Source: an uncultured Lachnospiraceae bacterium (lineage in GTDB: Bacteria > Bacillota_A > Clostridia > Lachnospirales > Lachnospiraceae). From it: a stretch of 33,409 nt of DNA. Positions 9,325 to 17,400 of this stretch are shown here, piece by piece; position 1 is the stretch's first letter, and each line of letters opens with the position of its first letter. The stretch covers positions 1 to 33,409 of the forward strand of contig CADBME010000010.1 of assembly GCA_902795715.1 (NCBI GenBank), in the 5' to 3' direction. The notes under the pieces were generated by a model. The model made no database searches, was not told the origin of the DNA, and saw nothing but the letters and a program-made list of their open reading frames with translations. The position numbers and the translations under genes are program-made.

Positions 9325-10079
9325 CAGCCGATCACATCTTTCATGGTGTAAAGGCCTGCCGGCTTATCTGCAAGGAATCGGGCTGCAGCGATGGCGCCTT
9401 TTCCGAAAATAGCTCTGGAATAAGCGGTATGCTTAAGTTCCACAATCTCATCGGTTCCTGCGAAAATCACTTCGTGATCACCTACGATGGTTCCGCCCCG
9501 GACTGCTGAGATTCCAATCTCTGCTGCCGGACGCTTCATCCTGCGGTCGCTCCGGTTGTAGACATATTCATAATCATCATCCAGAGCTTCCTGTATGGCA
9601 TCGGCCAGTGCAAGGGCGGTTCCGGAGGGAGCATCCAGTTTTCTCCTGTGGTGTTTTTCCACAATCTCCATATCAAATCCGGCCTTAGCCAGGACACGGG
9701 CTGCAACTCCTACCAGTTTTAAAAGAGTATTTACACCCAGGGACATATTGGCTGACCGGAGAATGGCGGTTTTTTTGCTGCATTCCTCCAGAAAGGCCAG
9801 CTGGTCCTCACTGAGACCGGTCGTACACTCTACCAGTGGTATGGCATGTTCTGCCGCGTAGGAAAGAACACCATTTACGGCAGGGGCGGCTGAAAAGTCT
9901 ACCACAACATCGGCCTCCACATGGCAGGCATCCAGAGAATCAAAGACCGGATATCCTTCATTGCCGCTTGTCACAGCATCCACACCGGCTGCTATGGTCA
10001 CATCTTCCATATCCTTTACCAGGTCTGAGATCACCTTTCCCATCTGGCCATTACATCCAAACATAAGTATTTTTACCAT
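9324..10079 (-). CDS. dapB: 4-hydroxy-tetrahydrodipicolinate reductase DapB
   Basis: A 251-residue reductase of the lysine/diaminopimelate pathway, using NAD(P)H on the DapA product. An N-terminal Rossmann motif (G-C-N-G-Q-M-G, residues about 8-14) and the active-site segment E-K-H-H-R-R-K-L-D-A-P-S-G-T (about residues 140-153, with the catalytic His and Lys) are clear. The gene starts 119 bases after dapA; a hairpin in that gap may reduce read-through (see entry at 10100). GGAGG precedes the start. Coupled to dtd by a one-base overlap. Confidence 0.95.
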   Translation of the reverse strand: MVKILMFGCNGQMGKVISDLVKDMEDVTIAAGVDAVTSGNEGYPVFDSLDACHVEADVVVDFSAAPAVNGVLSYAAEHAIPLVECTTGLSEDQLAFLEECSKKTAILRSANMSLGVNTLLKLVGVAARVLAKAGFDMEIVEKHHRRKLDAPSGTALALADAIQEALDDDYEYVYNRSDRRMKRPAAEIGISAVRGGTIVGDHEVIFAGTDEIVELKHTAYSRAIFGKGAIAAARFLADKPAGLYTMKDVIG

Positions 10080-10099
10080 TTTCAGATTTACACCTCCGT

Positions 10100-10131
10100 A
10101 AAAGACCCGCCTCCCTGTAAGAGAAGCGGGT
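10100..10131 (-). terminator. Terminator-like hairpin between dapA and dapB
   Basis: In the minus-strand RNA, arms ACCCGC-TTCTC and GGGAG-GCGGGT pair over 11 positions (two G-U) around a 5-base loop, followed by CTTTT and then the dapB ribosome binding site (GGAGGTGT). The short U-run suggests partial termination or an attenuator rather than a full stop. It would lower dapB-dtd-icd relative to dapA. Confidence 0.55.
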
Positions 10132-10198
10132 TCCCTGTCACTTCATCGCTATATGTTCAAAACCCGTCTGAAGAAAGCATTCTCTGCAAAAAGGAGAA

Positions 10199-11086
10199 TT
10201 ATTTCAGTATTCCTGCCTCGATCATAGCCTTCTTAAGCCGTTCTGTGTGGTCCGGCTCCATTTCGGTAAGAGGACGGCGCAGATAGGGACCGCAGAAGCC
10301 CATAAGCTCAAGGGCTTTCTTCACAGGAATCGGATTCACCTCGCAGAAAAGAGAACTGATCAGTTCCGTATACTGGACCTGAAGATCTCTGGCTGTGTCC
10401 ACATTTCCTTCAAAATACTCGGCACAAATCCTGTGGGTCTGCTCAGGGGCAATATTGGAAAGGACGGAAATCACTCCCTTTCCTCCTATGGAAAGGATAG
10501 GAACGATGATATCATCATTTCCGGAATAAAGATCGATATCTCCCTGGCTCTCATACATTACTCTTGTGGCAAAAGCCAGACTGCCGGTTGCTTCCTTGAC
10601 TCCCACGATATTATCGACATCCCTGACCAGAGAGGCAATGGTCGACGCCTCAAGTCCGCAGCCGGTACGGCCGGGTATATTGTAAAGGATTACAGGCAGA
10701 TTGGTATGTCTGGCAACATAGGTAAAATGCTCGGTCAAACCTTTCTGTGTAGCCTTATTGTAGTAGGGCGTCACGATCAGGGCTGCATCTGCCCCTGCCA
10801 TCTCGGCCTGCTTGGTAAGATAGGCTGCTGTTCTCGAATCGTTGGATCCTGTTCCGGCTACAACGGGAACCCGTTTTTTCACCCGGTTGACGCAATAACG
10901 AATTACCGCGATATGCTCCTCGTGATTCAAAGTGGAGGCTTCTCCCGTTGTGCCGCATACGATGATGGCATCTGTTTTGTTTTCAATCTGATAATCGATC
11001 AGTTTGCCGAATCTGTCATAATCTACATTATAGTTTTCATCAAAGGGAGTTGCGATGGCAACACCTGCACCTGTAAAAACAGCCAT
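10199..11086 (-). CDS. dapA: 4-hydroxy-tetrahydrodipicolinate synthase DapA
   Basis: A 295-residue TIM-barrel aldolase condensing pyruvate with aspartate semialdehyde, the first committed step to diaminopimelate and lysine. Active-site residues are visible: T46-T47 (CGTTGEA), Y108-Y109 (TPYYNKA), Y135 in YNIPGRTG with R140, and the Schiff-base lysine K164 (GVKEATGS). Length is normal for the family. A GAAAGGAT site precedes the start. It follows the cobalamin adenosyltransferase gene by 71 bases and no strong promoter was seen between them, so it may be cotranscribed. Confidence 0.96.
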   Translation of the reverse strand: MAVFTGAGVAIATPFDENYNVDYDRFGKLIDYQIENKTDAIIVCGTTGEASTLNHEEHIAVIRYCVNRVKKRVPVVAGTGSNDSRTAAYLTKQAEMAGADAALIVTPYYNKATQKGLTEHFTYVARHTNLPVILYNIPGRTGCGLEASTIASLVRDVDNIVGVKEATGSLAFATRVMYESQGDIDLYSGNDDIIVPILSIGGKGVISVLSNIAPEQTHRICAEYFEGNVDTARDLQVQYTELISSLFCEVNPIPVKKALELMGFCGPYLRRPLTEMEPDHTERLKKAMIEAGILK

Positions 11087-11157
11087 AACTTCTTATCCTT
11101 TCTCTGGGGAATAAAACGTCGTAAAATAATAATTGCATCTTATCTTGTGTCACATAT

Positions 11158-11664
11158 TTATGTCAGGATCGGAAGCATATCTTCCTTTATACTGTTGATC
11201 TGGTAAATACAGTCCGCATAATCGGCAATTTCATCCGGAAGATTCTGGCCCGTCAAAAGAACGGCCATGGTTTCTCTTCTCAGGGAGAGCAGGTCGATCA
11301 GTTCCTGAGCGGATATGATCTCATAGTGAATCAGTCCGAGAATATCATCCAGAATCAGGATATCACATTGGTCGGCGGTGATTACCTTTCGGGTATAGGC
11401 AAGAGCCGTCTTAATGTTAACCATTTGTTCCTTCTGTTCTTCCGGGGTCAGATCGCAGAACTCTATCTTGGTGGTCTCAAATCGAAAAATCTTAAGCTCT
11501 GGTTCCAGTTTTTTCAGAAGCTCCAGGGTATCCGAATGCTTTTTCTTTAAAAACTGCACCATGATAACCTGTTTGCCGGCTGCTGCGGCCCTTATGCCCA
11601 GCCCCAGAGAAGCCGTCGTTTTTCCGCGGCCGTTTCCGTAATAAACCTGTATACTTCCATCCAT
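11158..11664 (-). CDS. cobO: Cob(I)yrinic acid a,c-diamide adenosyltransferase (CobO/BtuR family)
   Basis: With the start chosen here the protein has 168 residues. It opens directly into the P-loop Y-Y-G-N-G-R-G-K-T-T-A (G10-T17), the hallmark of CobO/BtuR ATP:corrinoid adenosyltransferases, which attach the 5'-deoxyadenosyl group to cob(I)alamin or its precursor. The Walker B-like D-I-L-I-L-D-D segment follows. The open frame extends 39 codons further to an ATG at 11781. That ATG lacks a ribosome binding site, whereas GAGGAAG lies 8 bases before the ATG at 11664, and the family starts just before the P-loop. No other cobalamin synthesis gene is in the window, so it may serve cofactor salvage. 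Confidence 0.88.
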   Translation of the reverse strand: MDGSIQVYYGNGRGKTTASLGLGIRAAAAGKQVIMVQFLKKKHSDTLELLKKLEPELKIFRFETTKIEFCDLTPEEQKEQMVNIKTALAYTRKVITADQCDILILDDILGLIHYEIISAQELIDLLSLRRETMAVLLTGQNLPDEIADYADCIYQINSIKEDMLPILT

Positions 11665-11704
11665 ATTATGGTCTTCCTCATTTCCTCTTTTGTTTTTAGC
11701 AACC

Positions 11705-11800
11705 ACAGCCGTCTGGCTGTTCCGGTTTCCGGACAGAATATGCCGGAACTTTTTAAGGTCGGGAACAAGATGAGAATACATAAAAATGAAATTTGACCTT
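11705..11800 (-). promoter_or_regulatory. Structured 5' leader of the cobO-like gene (three stem-loops)
   Basis: Between the promoter (11808-11816) and the chosen cobO start, the minus-strand RNA contains three inverted repeats in order: AAGGTC (11795-11800) with GACCTT (11755-11760); TTCCGG (11743-11748) with CCGGAA (11727-11732); and ACAGCC (11715-11720) with GGCTGT (11705-11710) around a 4-base loop. The folds are adjacent and do not overlap. I do not recognise the B12-box or other cobalamin riboswitch cores. The region may be a regulatory leader, or chance pairing in a 5' extension of the reading frame. Confidence 0.4.
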
Positions 11801-11807
11801 GAAAAGT

Positions 11808-11816
11808 ATCATACCA
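11808..11816 (-). promoter_or_regulatory. Extended -10 promoter upstream of the cobO-like gene
   Basis: The minus-strand sequence TGG-TATGAT is an extended -10 element; no good -35 lies 16-18 bases upstream, which is usual for this promoter class. It sits in the roughly 100-base gap after hisS. The predicted transcription start near 11801 gives a leader of about 136 bases before the chosen start codon. Confidence 0.45.
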
Positions 11817-11883
11817 TAATTCTTCATAAAAATCTATAGAACGATGGATTCAATCTGATAATCTTATCATCCAGCCTGTCTTT

Positions 11884-13122
11884 TTACTGGCCGAAAAATC
11901 GAATCTCTTCATCCTGACCCAGAACCATAAATCCGTCATAGCCCTGCTGTTCCAGGCGATTGAGAAACTTGCCCATCTTTTTGGGTCTCAGGAAAAGGGC
12001 GACCTCATAGTCATCCCGCAGAGACTCGGCTTTGCTGATAGCTTCCCCGATCTTTTCCTCATCATAGAGGAGAACCACCCTTTTTGACCTGCCGGAAATC
12101 AGAGTCTTTCTCTCCTGCAGGATACTGTAAATCCTCTCAAATCCGATAGAGAAACCCACGGCAGGCACGGGATTTTTGACAAACTTGCCAATCAGATTAT
12201 CATAGCGGCCTCCTCCGGCGATGGAGGACTTGAATTCCATGGACTCCACCTCGAAAACCGTGCCGGTGTAATAACCCTGGCCACGGACCAGGGTCATATC
12301 AAAGACCACCTGGTATTTGTCCAGAGAAAGACTGTTTGAAACTTGGATAATGTGAGCCAGACTGTCTATATAGTCCGTATTTTTTACGATACCGCGAATA
12401 TAATCCAGGGAGAAGGGAGCATGATCCAGGAAGTCCATAAAAGAATCAATGATAGATGCGTCGAATTCCTTATCGGTAAGTTCCTTTTTTACCCCTTCCT
12501 TTTTTATTTTATCCAGCTTATCAAAGGTGATGCATACCGAATCCAGGTCCTTTTCCTCAAAACCGATGGAAACAAGAACTTCCCTGAGGACTCTCCGGTC
12601 GTTGACTTTAACCCGGAACTTGTCGATGCCGATTGCCAGGAGAGCCTTTGCCGTAGTGTGAATCAGTTCGATCTCGCAGGTCGGAGACTCTGATCCAAGA
12701 ATATCGATATCACACTGCATAAACTCCCGCAATCTCCCCTTTTGGGGACGTTCCGCCCGATAAACCCTGTCCATCTGAATCACTTTAAAAGGATTGGGCA
12801 GATTGGCCTGATTGTGAGCATAATAGCGGCAAAGGGGCAGAGTCAGATCATAGCGCAATCCCATGTCCGCCAGTTGATCCGGCTGGCCCGAGGCGACTGC
12901 CTGGTCAAGCTTGTCTCCCCGCTTCAAAATCTTGAAAATCAGATTCAGATTATCCCCTCCGTCACTCTTGTCCAGGTTCTCAATGTCTTCAATCACCGGT
13001 GTGGTGATTCTGGAAAATCCGCTTCTCTCATAAACAGCACTGATTTCCCTCTGCAGATAATCCCGCAGCCTGGCCTGGTCCGGCAAATAATCATTAGTTC
13101 CTTTGACGGGCTGAATTCTCAT
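11884..13122 (-). CDS. hisS: Histidine--tRNA ligase HisS (short C-terminal domain)
   Basis: A 412-residue class II aminoacyl-tRNA synthetase. Visible are the N-terminal K-G-T-N-D-Y-L-P motif, motif 2 (V-Y-R122-A-E-R-P-Q-K-G-R130), the HisRS-specific R280 in L-V-R-G-Q-G-Y-Y-T-G-T, the G-G-G-R-Y-D motif (about 303-308) and motif 3 (AVGFSIGFER, 321-330). Start choice: ATG at 13120-13122 has GGGAGC 7 bases upstream and fits the family; an in-frame upstream start would sit inside ssb. It overlaps ssb by 29 bases. The part after motif 3 is only about 82 residues and ends at V-L-G-Q-D-E-E-I, so the anticodon-binding domain seems shorter than in E. coli HisRS. HisZ is a less likely alternative, because the catalytic motifs are kept. 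Confidence 0.85.
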   Translation of the reverse strand: MRIQPVKGTNDYLPDQARLRDYLQREISAVYERSGFSRITTPVIEDIENLDKSDGGDNLNLIFKILKRGDKLDQAVASGQPDQLADMGLRYDLTLPLCRYYAHNQANLPNPFKVIQMDRVYRAERPQKGRLREFMQCDIDILGSESPTCEIELIHTTAKALLAIGIDKFRVKVNDRRVLREVLVSIGFEEKDLDSVCITFDKLDKIKKEGVKKELTDKEFDASIIDSFMDFLDHAPFSLDYIRGIVKNTDYIDSLAHIIQVSNSLSLDKYQVVFDMTLVRGQGYYTGTVFEVESMEFKSSIAGGGRYDNLIGKFVKNPVPAVGFSIGFERIYSILQERKTLISGRSKRVVLLYDEEKIGEAISKAESLRDDYEVALFLRPKKMGKFLNRLEQQGYDGFMVLGQDEEIRFFGQ

Positions 13123-13789
13123 AATAATAGCTCCTTCCCTCTGCCACCTTACCGTAGTGGAAACCAACCGTCTCCAGTTCCTCCAGTGTATTAATAGAAA
13201 CCTCAAAGGTTTCCCGGATCACAAAAGTCTGGTCATCCAGCCGTTTCCTGTACTTTCTGCTCTGTATGCGCCCCCACAGGCGAATATGGGACCCGACTCC
13301 CAGGGAACAGGCAAATCTGGCATCCCGCCCCCAGCATATACAGGGAATGTAATCCGTCTTTCTGTACTCCCGGTTTACAGCCACATTGAGCTCACAGATC
13401 TCCTTCCCCTTGGGGGTGGTTCTGAAAACCGGTTCCTTGCAGAGATAGCCATTCAGATAGATCATATTGGACGGGGTCGTTTCTTCATCCGTAAAAGCGT
13501 AGTCCCTGACATGAAGATACAGGATCAGATGGCTGTGATCATTGATATGGCGGTTATAAGAACGGAACTGGCCGTTGACGCTGATCTGCTGACCCACATA
13601 GGACTGGCCCACATCGATCATTTTCTCCGAAAAAAGAAGGGGAACCAGATCACAGGCATCACTTAACCGGTTAGAACGGACTCTGACTGTGTAAAACTTC
13701 TCACCGCGAATCATGTGACTGAATTCAAATCCGGATTCGATCACCCCGGAAACCTCTGCATAATTATTCTTAATATGTTCATATAACAT
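13094..13789 (-). CDS. Single-stranded DNA-binding (OB-fold) protein, two-domain clostridial type
   Basis: A 231-residue protein with two OB-like halves: residues about 1-105 (with the G-Q-F-R-S-Y-N segment) and about 110-215 (with N-x-I-Y-L-N-G-Y-L, TPKGKEI and Y-I-P-C-I-C-W-G-R, a pattern typical of SSB-related proteins). It lacks the acidic C-terminal tail of housekeeping SSB, so it is a paralogue, probably acting in DNA repair or transformation-like processes; this is inference. ATG at 13787-13789 is 9 bases after AGGAGG; the more upstream ATG at 13798 directly touches that site and is rejected. First gene of a transcript that continues into hisS. Confidence 0.8.
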   Translation of the reverse strand: MLYEHIKNNYAEVSGVIESGFEFSHMIRGEKFYTVRVRSNRLSDACDLVPLLFSEKMIDVGQSYVGQQISVNGQFRSYNRHINDHSHLILYLHVRDYAFTDEETTPSNMIYLNGYLCKEPVFRTTPKGKEICELNVAVNREYRKTDYIPCICWGRDARFACSLGVGSHIRLWGRIQSRKYRKRLDDQTFVIRETFEVSINTLEELETVGFHYGKVAEGRSYYYENSARQRN

Positions 13790-13861
13790 GGTATTCATCC
13801 TCCTGCATTTCCACTCCGGATCCGGGAATGACTTCATGCAGGCTGATGGAAAACAAGCTTA

Positions 13862-13890
13862 AGTATAATGATTCCTTTATGAAAAGTCAA
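13862..13890 (-). promoter_or_regulatory. Strong sigma-A promoter for ssb-hisS
   Basis: On the minus strand TTGACT (13885-13890) and TATACT (13862-13867) are spaced by 17 bases. Each differs from consensus at one position. Transcription should start near 13855, giving a leader of about 65 bases. It is divergent from the typA promoter about 80 bases away. Confidence 0.75.
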
Positions 13891-13941
13891 CTCTTAAAGC
13901 CCGCAGTCTGCCCCAATACCCGGCATATGGAAATAAAAATC

Positions 13942-13970
13942 TTGTAGGTTTTTTCTATTTATGTTATGGT
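13942..13970 (+). promoter_or_regulatory. Promoter for typA
   Basis: TTGTAG (13942-13947) and TATGGT (13965-13970) are separated by 17 bases, with a T-rich spacer. The predicted start near 13977 places the leader hairpin at the very 5' end of the mRNA. Confidence 0.55.
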
Positions 13971-13979
13971 AACTATTCA

Positions 13980-14029
13980 GAGCCCGGTCTGACAGGCTAA
14001 AGCCCGGAAAAACAGACCGGCCACGGCTC
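13980..14029 (+). promoter_or_regulatory. Folded 5' leader of typA
   Basis: Three nested stems can form: GAGC (13980-13983) with GCTC (14026-14029); CCGGTCTG (13984-13991) with CAGACCGG (14013-14020), perfect over 8 bp; and GGC (13995-13997) with GCC (14002-14004) around a TAAA loop. The heptamer AGCCCGG occurs twice (13981-13987 and 14001-14007). The second copy can instead pair with the downstream CCGG and GGCT segments, giving a mutually exclusive fold. No T-run follows, so it is not a terminator. Possible translational or stability control. Confidence 0.5.
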
Positions 14030-14068
14030 ATTCAATGAACTATTTACTATGAGAAAGAAGGCTGACCT

Positions 14069-15898
14069 ATGAAAATATCCCGCGAAGACGTCCGCAATGT
14101 GGCAATTATCGCCCATGTGGATCACGGAAAAACAACCCTGGTTGATGAATTACTGAAGCAGAGCGGAACATTCCGTAAAAATCAGGATGTCGGAGAAAGA
14201 GTCATGGATTCCAACGATCTGGAAAGAGAACGTGGAATTACCATTTTGTCAAAAAATACAGCGGTAAACTATCACGGAGTAAAAATCAATATCGTGGATA
14301 CCCCCGGCCATGCAGATTTCGGAGGTGAAGTGGAACGTGTCCTGAAAATGGTAGATGGGGTCATTCTGGTGGTGGATGCTTTTGAAGGTCCCATGCCTCA
14401 GACCAAATTTGTGACCAAAAAGGCCCTGGAGCTGAATCTTCCCTTTATTGTATGTATCAATAAGATCGACCGGCCTGAATCCCGGCCGGAAGAGGTCATG
14501 GACGAAGTTCTGGAACTCTTTCTTGAACTTGATGCAGGGGATGAGCAGCTTGACAGTCCCTTTGTCTACGCATCGGCCAAGTCCGGTATCGCCATGCTGG
14601 AAATCGATGAACGCGGGACCGATATGGAGCCTCTTTTTGAAACGATCGTTAACTACGTTCCGGCTCCCGTGGGAGACCCGGATGCTGATACCCAGGTCCT
14701 GATCAGTACTATCGATTACAATGAATATGTAGGAAGAATCGGAGTGGGTAAAGTAGAAAACGGATCCCTGAGGGTCAATCAGGAAGTCCTCCTGGTCAAT
14801 CATCATGACCCATCCGTACATAAAAAAGTAAAAATCAGCAATCTCTATGAATTCTCAGGTCTGGACAAGGTTGCGGTTTCCGAAGCTTCCGTAGGGTCCA
14901 TTGTCGCCATTTCCGGTATCAGTGACATTCACATCGGAGATACCCTCTGTTCCCCGGACAATCCCCAGCCCATCCCCTTCCAGAAGATTTCAGAGCCGAC
15001 CATCGCCATGCAATTTGTAGTCAACGACAGCCCCCTGGCGGGTCTGGAAGGAAAATACGTCACCTCAAGACACCTTCGCGACCGTCTTTTCCGGGAGTTG
15101 AACACGGATGTAAGCCTTCGGGTAGAGGAAATGGAATCGACCGATTCCTTCAAAGTTTCCGGCCGGGGCGAGCTGCATCTGTCTGTTCTGATCGAGACCA
15201 TGAGAAGAGAAGGCTATGAATTTGCCGTCAGCAAAGCCGAGGTTCTCTATCGCAGCGATGAAAAGGGAAAGAAGACCGAACCCATGGAAATCGCTGTGAT
15301 TGATGTTCCGGAAGAGTACTCCGGTACCGTCATCGAAAAGCTCAGCCAGAGAAAGGGCGAGCTGCAGAATATGTCCATGTCGGGAACCGGGTATACCAGA
15401 CTGGAATTCTCCATCCCTTCCAGAGGACTGATCGGCTATCGGGGTGAATTCCTCACCGATACCAAGGGCAACGGTATCATGAACACCCTCTTTGACGGAT
15501 ACGGCCCCTACAAGGGAGATATCCAGTACCGCAAACAGGGATCTCTAATCGCCTTTGAATCCGGTGAAACCATCACCTACGGTCTCTACAACGCCCAGGA
15601 ACGCGGGGTCCTCTTTGTCGGCCCCGGAGAAAAAGTATATTCGGGAATGATTATCGGTCAGAATGCCAAGACCGATGATATCGAAGTGAATGTCTGCAAG
15701 ACAAAAAAACTGACCAACACCCGGGCCTCCGGTTCTGACGAAGCCCTCAAGCTGACTCCGCCCAGGATCCTCAGCCTTGAACAGGCTCTGGAGTTCATTG
15801 ATACAGATGAGCTGGTGGAAATCACACCGGAACACATCCGGCTTCGGAAAAAGATTCTGGATCCGACCGCCCGTTACCGGGCTAAAAGAAATGGCTGA
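14069..15898 (+). CDS. typA: Translational GTPase TypA/BipA
   Basis: A 609-residue ribosome-associated GTPase of the EF-G/LepA class, linked to 50S assembly and growth under stress such as cold. G motifs are intact: A15-H-V-D-H-G-K-T-T23 (G1), R-G-I-T58 (G2), D77-T-P-G-H81 (G3), N131-K-I-D134 (G4) and the A-S-A segment near 170 (G5). Domains II, III, V and the TypA-specific C-terminal domain follow; length is standard. It is a single-gene transcript with its own promoter, a structured leader and a strong terminator, transcribed opposite to both flanking blocks. An AAGG site lies 7 bases before the ATG. Confidence 0.97.
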   Translation: MKISREDVRNVAIIAHVDHGKTTLVDELLKQSGTFRKNQDVGERVMDSNDLERERGITILSKNTAVNYHGVKINIVDTPGHADFGGEVERVLKMVDGVILVVDAFEGPMPQTKFVTKKALELNLPFIVCINKIDRPESRPEEVMDEVLELFLELDAGDEQLDSPFVYASAKSGIAMLEIDERGTDMEPLFETIVNYVPAPVGDPDADTQVLISTIDYNEYVGRIGVGKVENGSLRVNQEVLLVNHHDPSVHKKVKISNLYEFSGLDKVAVSEASVGSIVAISGISDIHIGDTLCSPDNPQPIPFQKISEPTIAMQFVVNDSPLAGLEGKYVTSRHLRDRLFRELNTDVSLRVEEMESTDSFKVSGRGELHLSVLIETMRREGYEFAVSKAEVLYRSDEKGKKTEPMEIAVIDVPEEYSGTVIEKLSQRKGELQNMSMSGTGYTRLEFSIPSRGLIGYRGEFLTDTKGNGIMNTLFDGYGPYKGDIQYRKQGSLIAFESGETITYGLYNAQERGVLFVGPGEKVYSGMIIGQNAKTDDIEVNVCKTKKLTNTRASGSDEALKLTPPRILSLEQALEFIDTDELVEITPEHIRLRKKILDPTARYRAKRNG

Positions 15899-15970
15899 AT
15901 GGGATGAGAATTCTTAAGTACAATTAACCTCGATTAAGCAATAATAAGCCAAATTGAACAATACTTAATA

Positions 15971-16023
15971 AAATAAGGGATAAAATGAGGGCCGCACATT
16001 GCAGCCCTTTTTTACCCTTATTT
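15971..16023. terminator. Bidirectional terminator between typA and yigZ
   Basis: The core hairpin AGGGC-x-GCA / TGC-x-GCCCT (15988-16008, 3-base loop) is followed by TTTTTT on the plus strand. Arms extend outward through near-complementary TAAAA/TTTTA and AAATAAGGG (15971-15979) / CCCTTATTT (16015-16023), so the whole inverted repeat is over 50 bases and includes part of the yigZ stop codon. On the minus strand the core is followed by CATTTTATC, so it can serve both convergent genes. Confidence 0.85.
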
Positions 16024-16669
16024 AAAAAACGATCACTTCATGATCGATCTCGCCGTAGTAGACCGGGTCCTGCGAACGCAAAGCGACGCGGCCTCCACAT
16101 CCGTCTGACACAATCTTTTCGAAAGCTCCCTTCTCTTCTTCGGGGACCAGAAGGCGGAGCAAAACCCGATCCGTATATTCCGTATCCTCGATCAGATAAT
16201 GGTTCTTTTCCAGCAGATAGCGGAGTTTTCCCAGATCCGTATATTCCATCTCGGCAATATAGCGACGGCCGGGGATCTTTTCTATAATCTCCGAATCCTC
16301 GATACCCCTTTTAGCTGCTTCCGTATAGGATCGAATCAGACCTCCGGTACCCAGGAGAGTCCCCCCGAAATATCTGGTCACTACAATCACAATATTGTAA
16401 ATGTCATTGGCAAGAATCACATCGAGAATCGGTCTTCCCGCCGTTCCGGCCGGTTCTCCGTCATCACTGCATCGGGTAATCACCTGGTCGCTTCCCACAC
16501 GGAAGGCAAAACAGTTGTGCCGGGCATCCCAGAAACGTTTTTTTACCGCCTCTATATATTCCTGAGCTTCTTCCACACTCTCCACATCCTGAACATGGGC
16601 TATAAATTTTGATTTTTTTTCAACATAAGTGCCACATCCACCCTGAAATACCGTCTTATGTTTTATCAT
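16022..16669 (-). CDS. yigZ: YigZ/IMPACT family protein
   Basis: A 215-residue protein with the UPF0029/IMPACT domain. Hallmark segments are S-K-F-I-A-H (about 20-25), D-D-G-E-P-A-G-T-A-G-R-P (about 70-81) and V-T-R-Y-F-G-G-x-x-L-G-T-G-G-L (about 100-114), followed by the DUF1949-like C-terminal domain. Family members bind RNA or ribosome-associated factors and are linked to translation control in eukaryotes (GCN1/GCN2 axis); the bacterial role is not settled. GGAGG lies a few bases before the start. It is convergent with typA. The 133 bases before it contain no gene and no clear promoter. Confidence 0.9.
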   Translation of the reverse strand: MIKHKTVFQGGCGTYVEKKSKFIAHVQDVESVEEAQEYIEAVKKRFWDARHNCFAFRVGSDQVITRCSDDGEPAGTAGRPILDVILANDIYNIVIVVTRYFGGTLLGTGGLIRSYTEAAKRGIEDSEIIEKIPGRRYIAEMEYTDLGKLRYLLEKNHYLIEDTEYTDRVLLRLLVPEEEKGAFEKIVSDGCGGRVALRSQDPVYYGEIDHEVIVF

Positions 16670-16802
16670 ATCTTATCCTCCACCCTGCAGTCCTGCTTAG
16701 GCACATGAAAATCCTGTGTCGGGCTCTCTTTTGTATTTTCTCCGGACCTTTTGTCCTATGATCGTAAAATAATATCTTTACATGCCGGATCGCCCCTATG
16801 CA

Positions 16803-17276
16803 TCATCCGCTTCTCCCCACCTTTTCATCCCACCTGGGATGAAAGGCGGACATCCAGTCATCATAGACTTCAAAAAGAGATTCGGGAACCACCTTTCCAT
16901 CACAGATCATATCCAGGAACTTCTCCGCTTCTTCCTCCGATTCCGACAAACCGGTGATCTCACACCGTTCCACACAGGTCAGCCCTTTCCCGGAATCTCC
17001 CACCCGGCAGGGAGGCAATTGGTCGGAAAACCTGTCAGCCGGCCTGGTCATACCCCTGCTTTGCAACCTCTCTCTGCCCGGACTCTCCTTTTGCGCCTCC
17101 GGACAGGCAGCCACAGTGTCCTGTTGGCAAATGGGAGAGATTTCATACTGTTCCACTACAATCCCATAGTAGCCGGCCCCGCTGGTCTCTCCGGCTTCCT
17201 CATGGTGAGTCAGCCGATAATTCAGGTAATAACACTTCTGGTTTTCCTCAACATAAGTATCCTTTCTTTTACTCAA
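16803..17276 (-). CDS. DUF6514 family protein of unknown function
   Basis: A 157-residue soluble protein. The first 45 residues (YLNYRLTHHE... YYGIVVEQYE) and the last 50 (I-T-G-L-S-E-S-E-E-E-A-E-K-F-L ... V-V-P-E-S-L-F-E-V-Y-D-D-W) resemble the two ends of the small clostridial DUF6514 family. Residues about 50-100 look like a poorly conserved Cys/Pro/Arg-rich insert. It starts with TTG at 17274-17276; GCGGGGG lies 7 bases upstream and no in-frame ATG fits. The TTG overlaps the stop of a 33-codon ORF (17269-17370) by 8 bases, suggesting coupled translation. I know of no assigned function. Confidence 0.65.
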   Translation of the reverse strand: MSKRKDTYVEENQKCYYLNYRLTHHEEAGETSGAGYYGIVVEQYEISPICQQDTVAACPEAQKESPGRERLQSRGMTRPADRFSDQLPPCRVGDSGKGLTCVERCEITGLSESEEEAEKFLDMICDGKVVPESLFEVYDDWMSAFHPRWDEKVGRSG

Positions 17277-17370
17277 AACAAATCCCCCGCTTTACATAGC
17301 TAATGGAATTATAGATCCTTTTGCTGCCTTCGCAAAGCATAACAGCCTGGATTTCCGGCATGGCCACCAT
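17269..17370 (-). CDS. Candidate small ORF (33 codons) coupled to the DUF6514 gene
   Basis: This ORF begins with ATG at 17368-17370, 8 bases after an AGGAAA site, and ends with TAA at 17269-17271. Its last 8 bases (TTGAGTAA) contain the TTG start of the DUF6514 gene, the usual geometry of translational coupling. A TATAAT box at 17401-17406 lies about 30 bases before it. The peptide is mixed in composition, begins M-V-A-M-P-E-I-Q, carries two cysteines and ends in V-K-R-G-I-C-F-E; it has no signal peptide or membrane segment. It could be a real small protein, a leader peptide for DUF6514, or chance. Confidence 0.45.
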   Translation of the reverse strand: MVAMPEIQAVMLCEGSKRIYNSISYVKRGICFE

Positions 17371-17400
17371 GGTTTCTATTTCCTGCCCCGGGTACTGTAA

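Noticed and set aside
11665..11781. In-frame N-terminal extension of the cobO-like gene to an upstream ATG
   Set aside because: No ribosome binding site at 11781, family proteins begin just before the P-loop, and GAGGAAG fits the ATG at 11664.
11665..11801. Cobalamin riboswitch before cobO
   Set aside because: The region has hairpins but I could not find the conserved B12-box or core, and it is short for that class.
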